From the NCBI GenBank assembly GCA_003550305.1, contig QKYT01000065.1, positions 209,435 through 246,146 of the forward strand: 36,712 nucleotides of DNA. The letters are read 5' to 3'. Below the pieces are notes generated by a model that saw nothing but the letters and a program-made list of their open reading frames with translations, had not been told where the DNA came from and did no database searches. Source of the DNA: Glomus cerebriforme. Taxonomy: Eukaryota; Glomeromycota; Glomeromycetes; Glomerales; Glomeraceae. A program made the translations under genes and the position numbers. Within the stretch, counting starts at the first letter, position 1; the number at the start of each line of letters is the position of its first letter. Of this stretch, positions 25,731-36,537 are shown in pieces.

Positions 25731-26773
25731 TGGGGCTATATCGGTCTTCGACCGATATTTTAACGCCCAGTTCAATAATATCATTATCCGTGATATTATT
25801 AGGATTTGTGCGTATAACAATATAAAGATCAGCATAAAAAATATCAGGTACGATTAAGAAAATATTGTTACATCCTAATTATTGAGGATTATCACTTTTG
25901 TCCCTTTCTGGATCTATTGATTCCATTGATAATTCATTTAAGAAAATAATATGAATAAACCTAGATCCTTTTTATATATCCGATATTTAAGAAATCTAAC
26001 CCATTTTCTAGTTCTTCTACCACTTATTAAAATAAAACTTGGTTAGCATCATGTTATATGAATGCGAGCATAAGATATAATCAGAAACTTTGTTGCTTGA
26101 ATTAAACGAACCGAACTTAAACCTGTTTAAAATATTTGACGCGAAAAATGCAATTGAAAATATGTATAATACATGAATGTCATTGGGTGCGTTCACAAAT
26201 TCAATTGGATTGGAATGAGTCGACGCCTCAATCCTACAAATTACAAAATTGATTTGAATTTGATTGAGTTAATCCAATAGATCGATACAGTTGGATTAGA
26301 TTTTACTATCCCTATACCACAATTACCATTGCTCACACGCGTTTTGAAAAAAATTTTTTTTCTTCTACTTTTATTTAAACGGTTAAACAATAGAAACAAA
26401 ATTTTATTATGATGAAACTTAAATCAATAATCCAATCCTATTATTTGTGAATACGGATTGGATTACCGATCCAAATCCAATCCAATTGAATTTGTGAACG
26501 ATTGTGATTTTGAGTATTTCATATGTTAAGATTATAGATATGGGTACCATACGCACGATAGTATGATACCATTGTCCATACCTTCACTATTTTCACTAGC
26601 TATTTAAATGAATACGATTAAAAATTGCTGCTTATCCCCGCATCACGTGTATCACGTGCATAACTGATAATGTCTCATTTAATATAGGATATGCTTGAAA
26701 TTTACTATTGGTTGCCGCAGACGATAATTAGACGGGAAAAAATATCGGAAAAAGACCGATACGGCGATACCCA
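25731..26773. mobile_element. Possible old TIR element with hairpin ends
   Basis: The left end (TGGGGCTATATCGGTCTTCG then ACCGATATTTTAACGCCC) resembles the reverse complement of the right end (TGGGTATCGCCGTATCGGTC then TTTTTCCGATATTTTTTCCC). The left copy contains a perfect 9-bp hairpin, ATATCGGTC / GACCGATAT, at 25738-25758. The match is gapped, no target duplication is evident, and the interior contains another MITE. There is no coding capacity. Confidence 0.4.
26190..26500. mobile_element. MITE with 25-bp terminal inverted repeats
   Basis: CGTTCACAAATTCAATTGGA (26190 onward) is repeated inverted at the right end, finishing TTTGTGAACG at 26500. The TIRs match perfectly for about 25 bp. The element is 311 bp long and non-coding. 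The flanks ATTGGGTG and ATTGTGAT agree at five of eight places, which could be a decayed 8-bp (hAT-like) duplication. Confidence 0.75.
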
Positions 26774-27328
26774 AATGAAAAAAACCCCCAATTTTTAACT
26801 GAGGTTATACTGTACTTCGTTATAGTAATGGAATTAGCTAATTGCATATAGTGTAAACTGTAAAGATAATATCAAAATTTATTTAATTTAATCAGTTACC
26901 AATTTAGTAAAAAACAAGCAATAAAAAAAAATAAATAAAGATCATTAATGATATTCGTTATGAGTACATATTTGATACAAATTTAAAAATAATATTTTAT
27001 GCTTTAGAACAAACAAAATAATGTTTATTTTTTTCGCTGAAATAAAAAAAATCCAATAGGTAGATAATAGAAATTTTCAATGGCAAAATCATTTGGCAAT
27101 AGAATACTATTTTGGCTAGACCTATTAATAACGTAATGGCAAATTTATCCAAGCTATTACTATAAAACCGAATGTCGATCATAATAATTCTGTTGAGTAA
27201 TGAAAGATTATTTTTAAAGTAACTATTAACCATATCACCTTGATCTAAATCAGATTAAAAAATTCATTATATAATGAGAGTGATTTTCATTTTCATTCCA
27301 ATTTTTTTTTTTAATATATGCATGCAAA
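26774..27328. other. Intergenic region upstream of the CN-hydrolase gene
   Basis: AT-rich, with no supported gene. An open frame on the - strand at 26997-27233 is Ile/Leu/Phe-rich background. The last 60 bases before 27329 include a poly-T run, as at other promoters of this window. Confidence 0.45.
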
Positions 27329-29320
27329 ATGGACCGATTAAGAACACCATCGTTACCATTACCACCAAATCCATCCTCGTTATTTCTACACACATTACTT
27401 CCATTATTTTTAGTATTAACAGCTTTCGGACCAGGATATCAAACGATTTCTTCTTTTGCTATTATCTATTTTTCTCTTTCTGTGTATTACACAAGAACAT
27501 ATACACGATGGTGGTGGTTATTTTTATTTTATATAATGAACAGTATAGGATTTATGTTGGCATATATGGAAACATTGAACGATAATATAAAAAATTATAA
27601 AGGATTAGTATTTGGTATCGGATTAATGGTAAATTTGATAATACTTATACCATACATCTTTGATAGAATTGCTCAACGTAAATTTTCAAGTGATGGATGG
27701 GCTAGGATCATTGTATTTCCTTGTGTTTGGACCGGAATATGGACCATTATATTATTTTCGTCACCATTAGGTGATTGGGGAAATTATGCGTGAGTTATAT
27801 ATATTTATGAGGTTAATTCCGTTGTTTTTCTTTCTTTCTTTCTTTTTTTTTTTTAAAAAAAAAAAATCAAAATTTCTTTTAGGTTTATTTTATTAAATTA
27901 TGGAGATATTACACAATTAGCATCATTTGCAGGATTAGGAGGAATAAATTTTATATTATCATGGAGTGGTAGTATAGGAAGTGATATAATATCATATCAT
28001 GTGTTAGGGAATCAAAATACTTCTACAACATCAACATCAAGCACTGGTTCGATTATAATTGACAATTCATCATCAATTGAAGATAACAGTACTGACACCG
28101 TATTAAGAATTCCACCTACTCGACCTCCAAAAAATACTTTAATATTTCCAAAATTTATAAATTCATTAAGCATTTATTTATTTATATTGTTTTTAGTGAT
28201 CACTTATGGTAGCATTCGATTAAATACTAATTTTGTACCGTTTTATCAACAAAGAATTGAAGATACTTTTCCTCACGAATTAACCAATTTCGGTTGTGTT
28301 TTAGGACAATATTCTGATAATGCTACAGACGATTATATAAATTTGACATTAGAATTAGCAATTTCAGGAAACAAACTTATTCTTTGGTCAGAAGGAATAG
28401 CTAAAATCATGTCCGTAGAAGAACGTGACTCATTGTTCGAATCAATTAAAAATATTTCTACAATGTATAATACATATATAGGATTTACTTACCTTGATAT
28501 TATATCTCTTAATACCATATATAATAAACAAGTAGTGATCAATAATAAAGGAGATGTAGTTATAGATTATAAAAAAAGTAATTTAGTACCTTTTGATGAA
28601 ACTAGTATAATTACTAAAGGTGATAATAAGTTACAAACTTTTCAAAGTGAAGATTTTGGAATTATTGGATCTGCCATTTGTTTTGATTTTGATTTTCCTA
28701 AATTAATCGGTCAGACATCTTCAAAAAATGTTAATTTAATGTTGGATTCTAGTAATACTTGGGTAAGTAATTAAAATTTTAAAGAATGAAAATGATTTTT
28801 ATAATATTTTTTTTTGATATCATTAATAAGGTGAAATAATTTTAATTTCATTTTTAAATTCTCATGAATTATAATTTATTAGGGTAAGTTTAAAAAATTT
28901 TAATATTTTTGAAAAAAAAAAAAATATATCATTTCGAATTTTTCTTCCTAATTTAAACTCTTTTTTTTTCAATAAATAATGTATATATAAGGTCCAGTTG
29001 GACCATTACATGCACGTATGAACACGATTCGTTCAATAGAAAATGGGTTTACAACATTTCGTTGCAATTCATATGGAATTTCAGGAATATGGGATCAATA
29101 TGGACAACCGTTACATTATGTTCCAACAGTAAATACATCCACAGTTACATTTCAAGTTCCTATCATTAAGATAAAAAATAGAATTAAAACTGTTTATTCC
29201 ATATTTGGTGAAACTTTTGGATGGATCTGTGTTGGTAGTATTGGTGTTTATTTGATTGTTATAGTTTTGGCGGAAAAAGGTAGCGGTCATTGGAAAGCTA
29301 GAATTAATTATTGGTTATGA
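27329..29320 (+). CDS. Polytopic carbon-nitrogen hydrolase resembling apolipoprotein N-acyltransferase (Lnt)
   Basis: Exons 27329-27789, 27883-28762 and 28992-29320, plus a putative 1-nt exon at 28883, give 556 residues. The N-terminus has about five to six membrane helices (for example IIYFSLSVYY, LVFGIGLMVNLIILIPYIF, FPCVWTGIWTIILF), then a Ser/Thr-rich low-complexity loop (about 195-235), another helix (LYLF-like, about 250-270), the nitrilase-fold domain (about 290-510) and a last helix (CVGSIGVYLIVIVL). The catalytic Glu-Lys-Cys triad of the CN-hydrolase superfamily is present: Glu324 in LWSEGI, Lys384/385 in DYKKSNLVPFDE and Cys420 in GSAICFDFDFPK. The layout matches bacterial Lnt, which acylates lipoproteins. 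In a fungus the substrate is unknown, possibly another amine or amide, or GPI/lipid-related. Without the single G, exon 3 is out of frame and the conserved TWGPVGPLHARM join is lost; the alternative donor at 28752 would skip the NTWG. Confidence 0.85.
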
Positions 29321-30596
29321 AAGGTTACTTTTTTTTCTTGTATATAAAAATATAAATATATATTGCGATGATATATATTTTTTTGGGATTACACAGTTCA
29401 AACTTATTAAATATTTTAAAATCATTTTCTTCTGATAAATGTTTCTTATTACATTTTATTCGTCGTTTTCTGGGATATTTTTAAACTAATTCAAATGTTT
29501 TATTTATTTAATATTAAGGACATTTAGTACGTGCTGCGCCACCAACATGACATAAGCTAAGCCCAAAATTATTACGTTAATCGTAAAGAAATCTTAATCA
29601 ATCATAAATATGCAATTTCCAGGCAATCGTGTATGACCAATTTTAAAAAAAGGAATTTGCGTTTTAAAAAAGGTTAAAATTTTTTTTTATTAAATACATA
29701 ATTATATTTTTGGAAACATCTCGTTAAAATCTTCCCTAATGCATAATAATATTTTTTGCATAACATATAATTTATAACTACTACCTGCTACTGTATATCG
29801 GAGTAAATCATTTATAATCATTATTATTAAGTAATATGTTGAAACGATTCTCAAACGGATGACCGCACAGGAGATGAAGACTGGGGTTACATCTGTAGAG
29901 TTTACAACGGTTTATTTTATAACAAGAGGTTAAGGTGTTTTCAATTTGCATGTAATATGTTGGATTTTTCACGTGAAGATGGAATCAATCAATCAGTTTT
30001 TTATGAAATTGAATTACTTGAAAATGAAAACTTTCAAGATTTTATACTGCAAACTTTTAAGTTATTTTTAAAAGAATTCTCAAAAATGAAAGTAGAATAT
30101 TCACAATTCAGGAGAGATAGATGACGAATATATAATCCGTTGGATTATATAAATGTGAAATATCAAATAGTTTTACTGAAACAAATGACCAGTGTTTTGG
30201 TAATAATTAGTGTAATAATCATAAGTTGTTTTAATTCTCGTTTGATAATTCTTGTTATTTGTTCATCTAAAATAATGGCTTTATTATAATCAGTAGGCAA
30301 AATAACTAAGAAAAAACATCTTTCTCATCATAGATGAGCTCTATCATTCTTTAATTACCTATTGTTACACGAAATTTAGTTTAAACCCTTTTATTATTGT
30401 ATGTTGATCTTTACCATATAGGTGGTGCAGCTTGATTAATTGTTGTTACGTTTCAAAATTAATTGAAATTTCAATCTTTTATTTTCAAAATATTTCTTTC
30501 TGGTCATTTAAATTTTATAAGAATTGTCTTCAGATATTATCTTTCCGACATTTATTTTCATTTTCATAGTACATCATTTTAATAATTATTTAACTA
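29321..30596. other. Intergenic region with one unexplained open frame
   Basis: About 1.3 kb between the two membrane-protein genes. The + strand frame 29846-30124 stays open for 92 codons and reads like protein (EDWGYICRVYNGLFYNKR ... SVFYEIELLENENFQDF ... QTFKLFLKEFSKMKVEYSQF). It has no ATG near its beginning (the first is at about 29958) and no clear splice partner. It could be the last exon of a decayed gene. I do not recognise it. The rest is AT-rich filler. Confidence 0.4.
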
Positions 30597-32179
30597 ATGG
30601 CAGTTAAAGTATTAGATAATTATTATTTAGCAATAACAGCAATAATAACAGTTTTATATCAACTAATTTTTTTTACCGTCGCTTATGGATTTCAAATTGA
30701 TTCAGGTAATTAATTATTGTAATCAAGTGAAGATAATGTATCTTTTTTTTTTTTTAAAAAAAAAAACATTAATAAATATTATTATTGTAGTAACCGATTT
30801 TGGAGGTAATTAGATTTTAATCATTTTCCAGGTTAACACTATTGCTGTCAGTGCTAATTTTTTTTTTTTTTAATAGGTGGTAGTAATGTTGCTCTATTGG
30901 CTATATTAACATTTATTTTTTGTCAGGTAAGTGATAAAAAGTTGTATATTTATTATTATTGTTTTTCTTTTATCAATATTCTCTTCTATTATAGACATGG
31001 TATGTTCGACAAATAGTTGCTACAATATTTGCAATTTTATGGGGAGCAAGATTAGGATGTAAGTAATAATTTATTTCAATTTTACCTTTCTTTTCTATCA
31101 TTGCTGATCTAACTCTTATTTTCTTTCTTGTAGTATTTTGTTTATATCGAATGTTAAAATCAGGAACAGATTCAAGATTTGATAATATACGAAAAAGCTT
31201 TATGTCGTTTCTCGGTTTCTTTATATTTCAAATGATATGGGTCTGGACAATTAGTTTACCTGTTACATTCTTAAATTCTCCAAGAATAAGTGATAAGAAA
31301 GAAGGTGGTAATGATGTTCAATTCGGTAGTGTAACCGATATTATTGGTATAATATTATTTATTGTTGGCATATTAATTGAATCTATTGCTGATATTCAAA
31401 AGGTAATTAATTGGAACAAATTATTTAACTTTTATTACGATTATTGTTAATATACTTTTCCTTCATAACAATAGTTTGTGTTCAGACAAAAACGTACTTC
31501 TCCAAAACAATTTATAAATACAGGGCTTTGGTCATGGAGTAGACATCCAAATTATTTCGGAGAAATAATGGTAAATTTTATAACTATTATAGTTTAATTA
31601 TTATTTCTCCATACCAATTACTAATTATAATAATCTTACTTTTATAGATTTGGTTGGTGAAAAAAATTAATACTTTTTTTTTATAGTTCGATTCATCTAC
31701 TCACCTTTTTTTGTTAATCATTAGGATTGGAATGTTTTTATTATGTTTGCAACCTACTATTACTGGTGGTATAGGTACAAATGCTGCTTATGCTTCAATA
31801 GCTTCTCCTATAATCACAATATGTAAGTACTCTTATTCCATCTGCAAAATCTTTTCTTTCCATAAACTATTTCTAACTATTTCTTCTTATTTTTTCTAAA
31901 GTCTTACTTATGTTTCTTAGTGGAATGCCATTAAATGAACGTCCAGCTCATGAAAGACAATGGAAAAATGGAAATTGGTCTGAATATTCAAAACACCTTA
32001 AACGTACTTCTGTATTAATTCCATTTCCACCTTCTCTTTATGAACCATTACCACAAATAATTAAAAGTACTCTCTTTTTGGAATTTTCTATTTATAGATT
32101 TGTTCCTAATTCAGATAATAGTGATCAAAATGGGTTAACTAGAGAAAGCGGGAGTGTTGAAGAAACCAATAATTCATAA
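30597..32179 (+). CDS. DUF1295 family membrane protein (steroid 5-alpha-reductase/ICMT-like)
   Basis: Nine exons are needed: 30597-30705, 30791-30805 (15 nt), 30877-30926, 30995-31058, 31134-31402, 31475-31570, 31648-31652 (5 nt), 31725-31822 and 31902-32179. They total 327 residues with consistent phases. The protein has about seven hydrophobic helices. The signature GLWSWSRHPNYFGEIM, then IWIGMFLLCLQPTITG, FLLMFLSGMPLNERPAHERQ and YSKHLKRTSVLIPFPP are typical of DUF1295, a family related to steroid 5-alpha-reductases and isoprenylcysteine methyltransferases that bind NADPH or SAM through the RHPxYxGE region. The reaction is unknown; lipid or sterol reduction in the ER is the usual guess. 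The 5-nt exon restores EIM-IW-IGMF; without it the frame shifts. An alternative acceptor at 31686 would keep the frame but insert FDSSTHLFLLIIR into a conserved helix. The tail is Asn/Ser/Glu-rich. Confidence 0.85.
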
Positions 32180-32526
32180 AAATTTATAGTATATATATTA
32201 TTAGTTTATATAGTTATTTTTTTTTTATCTTCCATATGGATAAAAAATTATTAAGGATTATTTAAAATATATTTCATATCAAGTATCTTTCACTTCATTT
32301 ATTATCATTTAATTTATTTTAAAAAAAAAAAAAATAAAATAATTCACATTACAAATAGGATATATTATTAAAAATTGATGGTGATATTCCATGCATCAGT
32401 AGAGAAAAACATTGAATGCCTTTAATGAGTTTAATCAACTTTAGCTTTGATCATATATTTTATATCAATTGTATAAGCAGTTTTGGCAAGGAAATTTACT
32501 TGACATCAAAAATCATTGTTCAATTA
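32180..32526. other. 3' flanking region of the DUF1295 gene
   Basis: AT-rich sequence with A and T runs and no gene. It holds the presumed polyadenylation region. An apparent frame at 32416-32670 runs into the adjacent transposon and is not credible. Confidence 0.5.
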
Positions 32527-32534
32527 ATTGGAAC

Positions 32535-32931
32535 TAATGCTCCTACCAGTCATATCGAGTTGGGTTTTGAAGGTATACCTGACCCGACCCAAATGAAAAA
32601 AGTCAAGACCCCAAACCCAACCCAAGTATGGTTCAATTCGGATACTCTGGGTCTAAACCCAAATTTTTAAGGAAAAAAATTGAACAATCACAATTTTTTG
32701 AGCATTATAAGTTGCAAAAATAAAGCCTGAATGAAATTATAATAGATTTGGTAAATTTGTAATATTATGAAGCTTTGTTATCATTTATTTATTATAATTA
32801 ATTAAATAACTCAGGTTAACTGGATCGAGTCATGCAGGTCACTAGGTTATAAAAATTATTAAACTCAACTCAATTTTTAGGTCAGGTTAGGTCACATAAT
32901 CCAGGTTGACTCGATACTAGTAGGAGTACTA
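32535..32931. mobile_element. hAT-like MITE with 8-bp target duplication
   Basis: The 397-bp element is flanked by the perfect 8-bp duplication ATTGGAAC (32527-32534 and 32932-32939). Left end: TAATGCTCCTACCAGTCATA. Right end reversed: TAGTACTCCTACTAGTATCG. The TIRs are imperfect and about 28 bp. An 8-bp duplication and TA(A/G)-starting TIR fit the hAT superfamily. The interior has GACCCGACCC / AACCCAACCC motifs on the left answered by inverted GGTCAGGTTAGGTC on the right, so the fold-back extends inward. There is no transposase. Confidence 0.82.
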
Positions 32932-32939
32932 ATTGGAAC

Positions 32940-33917
32940 CAAAATTGACTAAGACCATAGTAATTGATTAAAATTCGATTAAACTTTACTATCAAATAAT
33001 TACTTAAACAATTAATTAATTATATTAGTTATTTATCACATGATGCAAAATAGCCTTGTCAGATTATACATAATCTGTGCATTTATTCCAGAAAAATTTC
33101 CATTCCCATGTGATTTTGGTCGGTATTATATATTCTCAACCTGCATTAAGAAATTAAGCATGTGATAAATAATGTGTGACAAATAGGATTTTTCATACCA
33201 AAAAATCTGTTCCTAGAATACATAGTAAAAATGAAAAATAGGGAGGGTGTGACACCGGTAACAAATTTTAAAGATCATGTAGGGATGAAAAAAATTTTTT
33301 GGTGATACTGGAGCTTTCAGCTCATTAAAATTACTTCTTGCCTAACTGAAAACTCTGCAATCTCAAAAATACTAATTAATAATCTTATTTAGCTAGACTT
33401 TTTAGATTTTTGTAAATACTAATTTGTTTTCTTATCTAGTATAAGTTGTTTGAGAGCAAATAGGTTTACTGTATGTGAAATAAAATAGAGCAATAAGCAA
33501 ATTATAAATACAATAAGTGGGCTAATAATATACAAATTACCTTCCTATAGCATATTTAACTATAAGCAAAGTAATATAAAAAAAAACATATCTAGAATGG
33601 AGTTACTTGTGCAAATTGATATATAATCTATAATATATTTTTACACTGCTTAGGATTGCAAAAAGAGGTAAACTAATTGTAAATGTTTGTGGATAACCTA
33701 AACATTTTGTTTGCATAAAAAAAAGTAATCTATACCCAATAGTATACATATATAAAGCAAGTATAGTAATCATTTACGTCCTTTTATAGTCTTTAATCTG
33801 TATACTATATTGGTAGCAACTTATTAGAAGAAAAAATATAAATAGAAACATGAGCTAGCCCTTTAAGACAAATGGGTAAATATGAATGCTTATATTTTTT
33901 TGTATAATACTCTTTCT
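32940..33917. other. Repeat-rich AT region with short inverted repeat
   Basis: No gene was found. An inverted pair, ATTTATCACATG near 33028 and CATGTGATAAAT near 33160, may mark a small old fold-back of about 140 bp. The end of this interval (about 33815-33910) is one copy of a direct repeat that recurs at about 34671-34765. Confidence 0.4.
33815..33910 (+). repeat. Direct repeat, copy 1 (partner at about 34671-34765)
   Basis: Both copies share GCAACTT(A/G)(T/C)TAG(A/G)AGAAAAAATATA near the start, a CTTTAAG(A/G) block in the middle and ATG(C/A)(A/T)TATATTTTTTTG-like sequence at the end, over about 95 bp with many substitutions. They lie on both sides of the 540-bp fold-back element, so the element inserted between or beside old repeats. 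Confidence 0.6.
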
Positions 33918-33920
33918 AAT

Positions 33921-34460
33921 CACTGGTCAAAAACTGATCTATCTTACAGATATCTTATAAATATTGGGTACCCAAAATGCGGAAAATCTGCTATACATCG
34001 GGTACCCAATATGTATACTATAGAATTAAAAAATACAATTTATTAATTATCTCACTATCCAGTAATCATAAAAAGATGAAATATAGCTCATTCAATTCGC
34101 CTCACTGAGACGTATCGAATGGTACTAATTTCGCATTTCTAGATACGATAGATGTTAAGATATTTGACAAATTGGCATTTTTTGTTTGTTTTTTACGATT
34201 TATCAAATATCTCAGCATCTATCATACCTAGAAATGCGAAATTAGTACCATTCGATACTTCTCAGTGAGGCGAATTGAATGAGCTATATTTCATCTTTTT
34301 ATGATCACTGGATAGTGAGATAATTAATAAATTGTATTTTTTAATTCTATAGTATACATATTGGGTACCCGATGTATAGCAGATTTTCCGCATTTTGGGT
34401 ACCCAATATTTATAAGATATCTGTAAGATATCTGTAAGATAGATCAGTTTTTGACCAGTG
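33921..34460. mobile_element. CACTA-like fold-back MITE, 540 bp
   Basis: Two arms of about 250-265 bp are nearly perfect reverse complements around a short T-rich loop (about 34172-34195). The ends read CACTGGTCAAAAACTGATCT and its inverse, with the 3-bp duplication AAT at 33918-33920 and 34461-34463. A CACT(A/G) terminus and 3-bp duplication are diagnostic of the CACTA (EnSpm) superfamily. The arms contain the palindrome GGGTACCC twice each. The right arm carries an extra 11-bp tandem copy (ATCTGTAAGAT), and there are only scattered mismatches, so the element is young. It is non-coding. Confidence 0.87.
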
Positions 34461-34487
34461 AATATATATTATTATACTTTTTAATAA

Positions 34488-35180
34488 TGTTCACAGTATT
34501 ATAGAGCGAAGTAAAACATGTAAGTAAGATATAAAAACAAATAATATTTATGATATTGCAAAGTAAAGTGGAATATATAAGCAAGTTATAAAAAAATAAT
34601 GTTTACAGTATTGCAGAGTGAAATGGAACATATAAGTAAGATAGTATTTTAATAGTATACCATAATAATAATAGCAACTTGCTAGGAGAAAAAATATAGC
34701 AAAAATATAAGTCAACTCTTTAAGGTGAATGCGATAAATGTGGATGCTATATTTTTTTGATTTATATTATGTTACCCTTTTTAATATATACTATTATATA
34801 AGGTAAATATAAATGTAAGAGTTTTGGGATTCTCTAAAAATGAAGCATCTGGTAAATAAAATATAAAAAAAAAACAGCTAAAGGTGCTGTGCATATAATA
34901 TAAAATGTATATTATTAAATTTTAAAAACATTCCTAAAACTGACTCAGAACTAATCCAGAATTGGTAAGTAAAATCTGAAAACAAATAGGACTTGTGATA
35001 TTGCAGAATGAAGTGAAACAACTGGTAAACAAAACCTGAAAATAAATAGGGTTATAATATTACAAAGTAAAGCAAAGCAACTAATAAGCAAAACCTAAAA
35101 ACAAATAGAATTGTGATATTGCAAAGTAAAGTAAAACTGGTAGGTAAAATCTGAAAACATATAAATGTTTGCAATGTTAC
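34488..35180. repeat. Degenerate tandem repeats, two blocks
   Basis: Blocks at about 34488-34645 and 34965-35180 share a unit of roughly 60-65 bp that reads AAGTAAGATCTGAAAACAAATA, GTGATATTGCAAAGTAAAGTG and AAACA in diverged forms. Three to four units can be followed in the second block. Copy 2 of the 95-bp direct repeat (34671-34765) lies between the blocks. Non-coding. Confidence 0.6.
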
Positions 35181-36323
35181 GAAATATGTATTAATTGTTA
35201 TTAATTTAATTTTAATTTATATATTAATTTAAGAAGATTTTATTATTTTAAAATTTGAAAAAATAGTTTAATTTCAAGAAGTTTATCTTATAAAAAATCA
35301 AAAAAATTCTAATAATATTCATAAATCCTTTACTATTTTAAAGAACTAAAATTAATCTTAAGAAGTTTATAGAAAGATAAACTGTTATTTATTAGTAATT
35401 AAAACAAATATATATAAAAATTATCAAAAATTGAAGGTACATTAATAAAAATTAAAAATTAAAATTTTATAAATATTTTATATATTAAATTTATTCATAT
35501 TTCTTATAAAGTTTTAACCAAAAAAATTCAACTTCAAAAAAAGGTAAATTATTTTTTTTGAAGATAAACAAAGCAAACAACTTTTTTATTTTACTTCTAA
35601 ACAAAAGTTTTATTAATTTATAATTGCATATATTCTCCATTCCAATATATAAAAAAATATTATCTGTTATACTATAGCTATAAGGAATCATAAGAATGCA
35701 ATCTAATAGTAAAGTTACCTTAAATAAGATATGCTCTCAATTTTAAAAGTTCTAAATAAATAATTAAAAACCTATTCTACTTTTATTAACTACTAAGTAA
35801 ATAAAACTATTAAGCTAAGACTTATACAAGTTATTTTTCATTACCTTTAGTGAATATCTCTATCTTAATTTAACTGGTAATAAGATAAAAAGTAAGTATA
35901 ATATTTATCCTTTTAGGTAAATAGATCAGGTTTTAATAGCCTTCTCAAATTTAAACCATTATTAAAATGATATAAACCATTATTATTAATAGAACCTTAT
36001 TTAAGAATCTTTGCTATAAATTTTTTCTCTAAATAAGCTAATTTCTAATGGCCTTTCTATACAGTCTTACTGAATCAAAATAATTGCTTACATTAAATAT
36101 ATTACTGTCAAAGAATCTTATTCAAAAATCTTTGTCATTAACATATCTATTATAAAAGAAAAAAAATACTATACTACTGGTTTATAACTCCCAACATATT
36201 ATTTAAACTATTCTGATCTGACATTCTTTATCTTCTTTTATTCTTTTTTTGATTTTTTTTCAATATTATGTGATATTACCTTAAGGATTAAATTAGGGAT
36301 TACCATATCATGAATATAGTTGT
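35181..36323. other. AT-rich region, no gene seen
   Basis: Mostly A/T runs. Open frames such as the - strand one at 35491-35691 are Lys/Ile/Phe-rich background. Fragmentary text on the - strand at about 35900-36150 may be a decayed transposon but cannot be assigned. Confidence 0.4.
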
Positions 36324-36486
36324 AGCCGAAATTATTTTAGTATTACAGAAATCCGTAATTACATAATTCTGTAATTATTAAATTCATCAAAAAAATTCCG
36401 AATTTCGTAATTAATTTCGGGTTCCGTAATTAATTTCGTATTACGAAAATATTTGGCCAGAATTAACCTTAATTTTGGCCGAATTA
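36324..36486. repeat. Small imperfect fold-back repeat
   Basis: AGCCGAAATTATTTTAGTAT plus TACAGAAATCCGTAATTAC on the left resembles the inverse of the right half (GGCCAAATATTTTCGTAATA plus CGAAATTAATTACGG). Internal TCCGTAATTA / TTCGTAATTA motifs are repeated several times. This is probably a diverged MITE fragment; the ends and target duplication are not resolved. Confidence 0.45.
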
Positions 36487-36537
36487 TATTTAGAAAATTT
36501 AATAAATAATAACTCAGCATCTAGTGATCCGTTTTGG

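Noticed and set aside
32416..32670. 84-codon + strand frame
   Set aside because: Its second half is the hAT-like MITE and its first half is 3' flank; no domain and no homology recognised.
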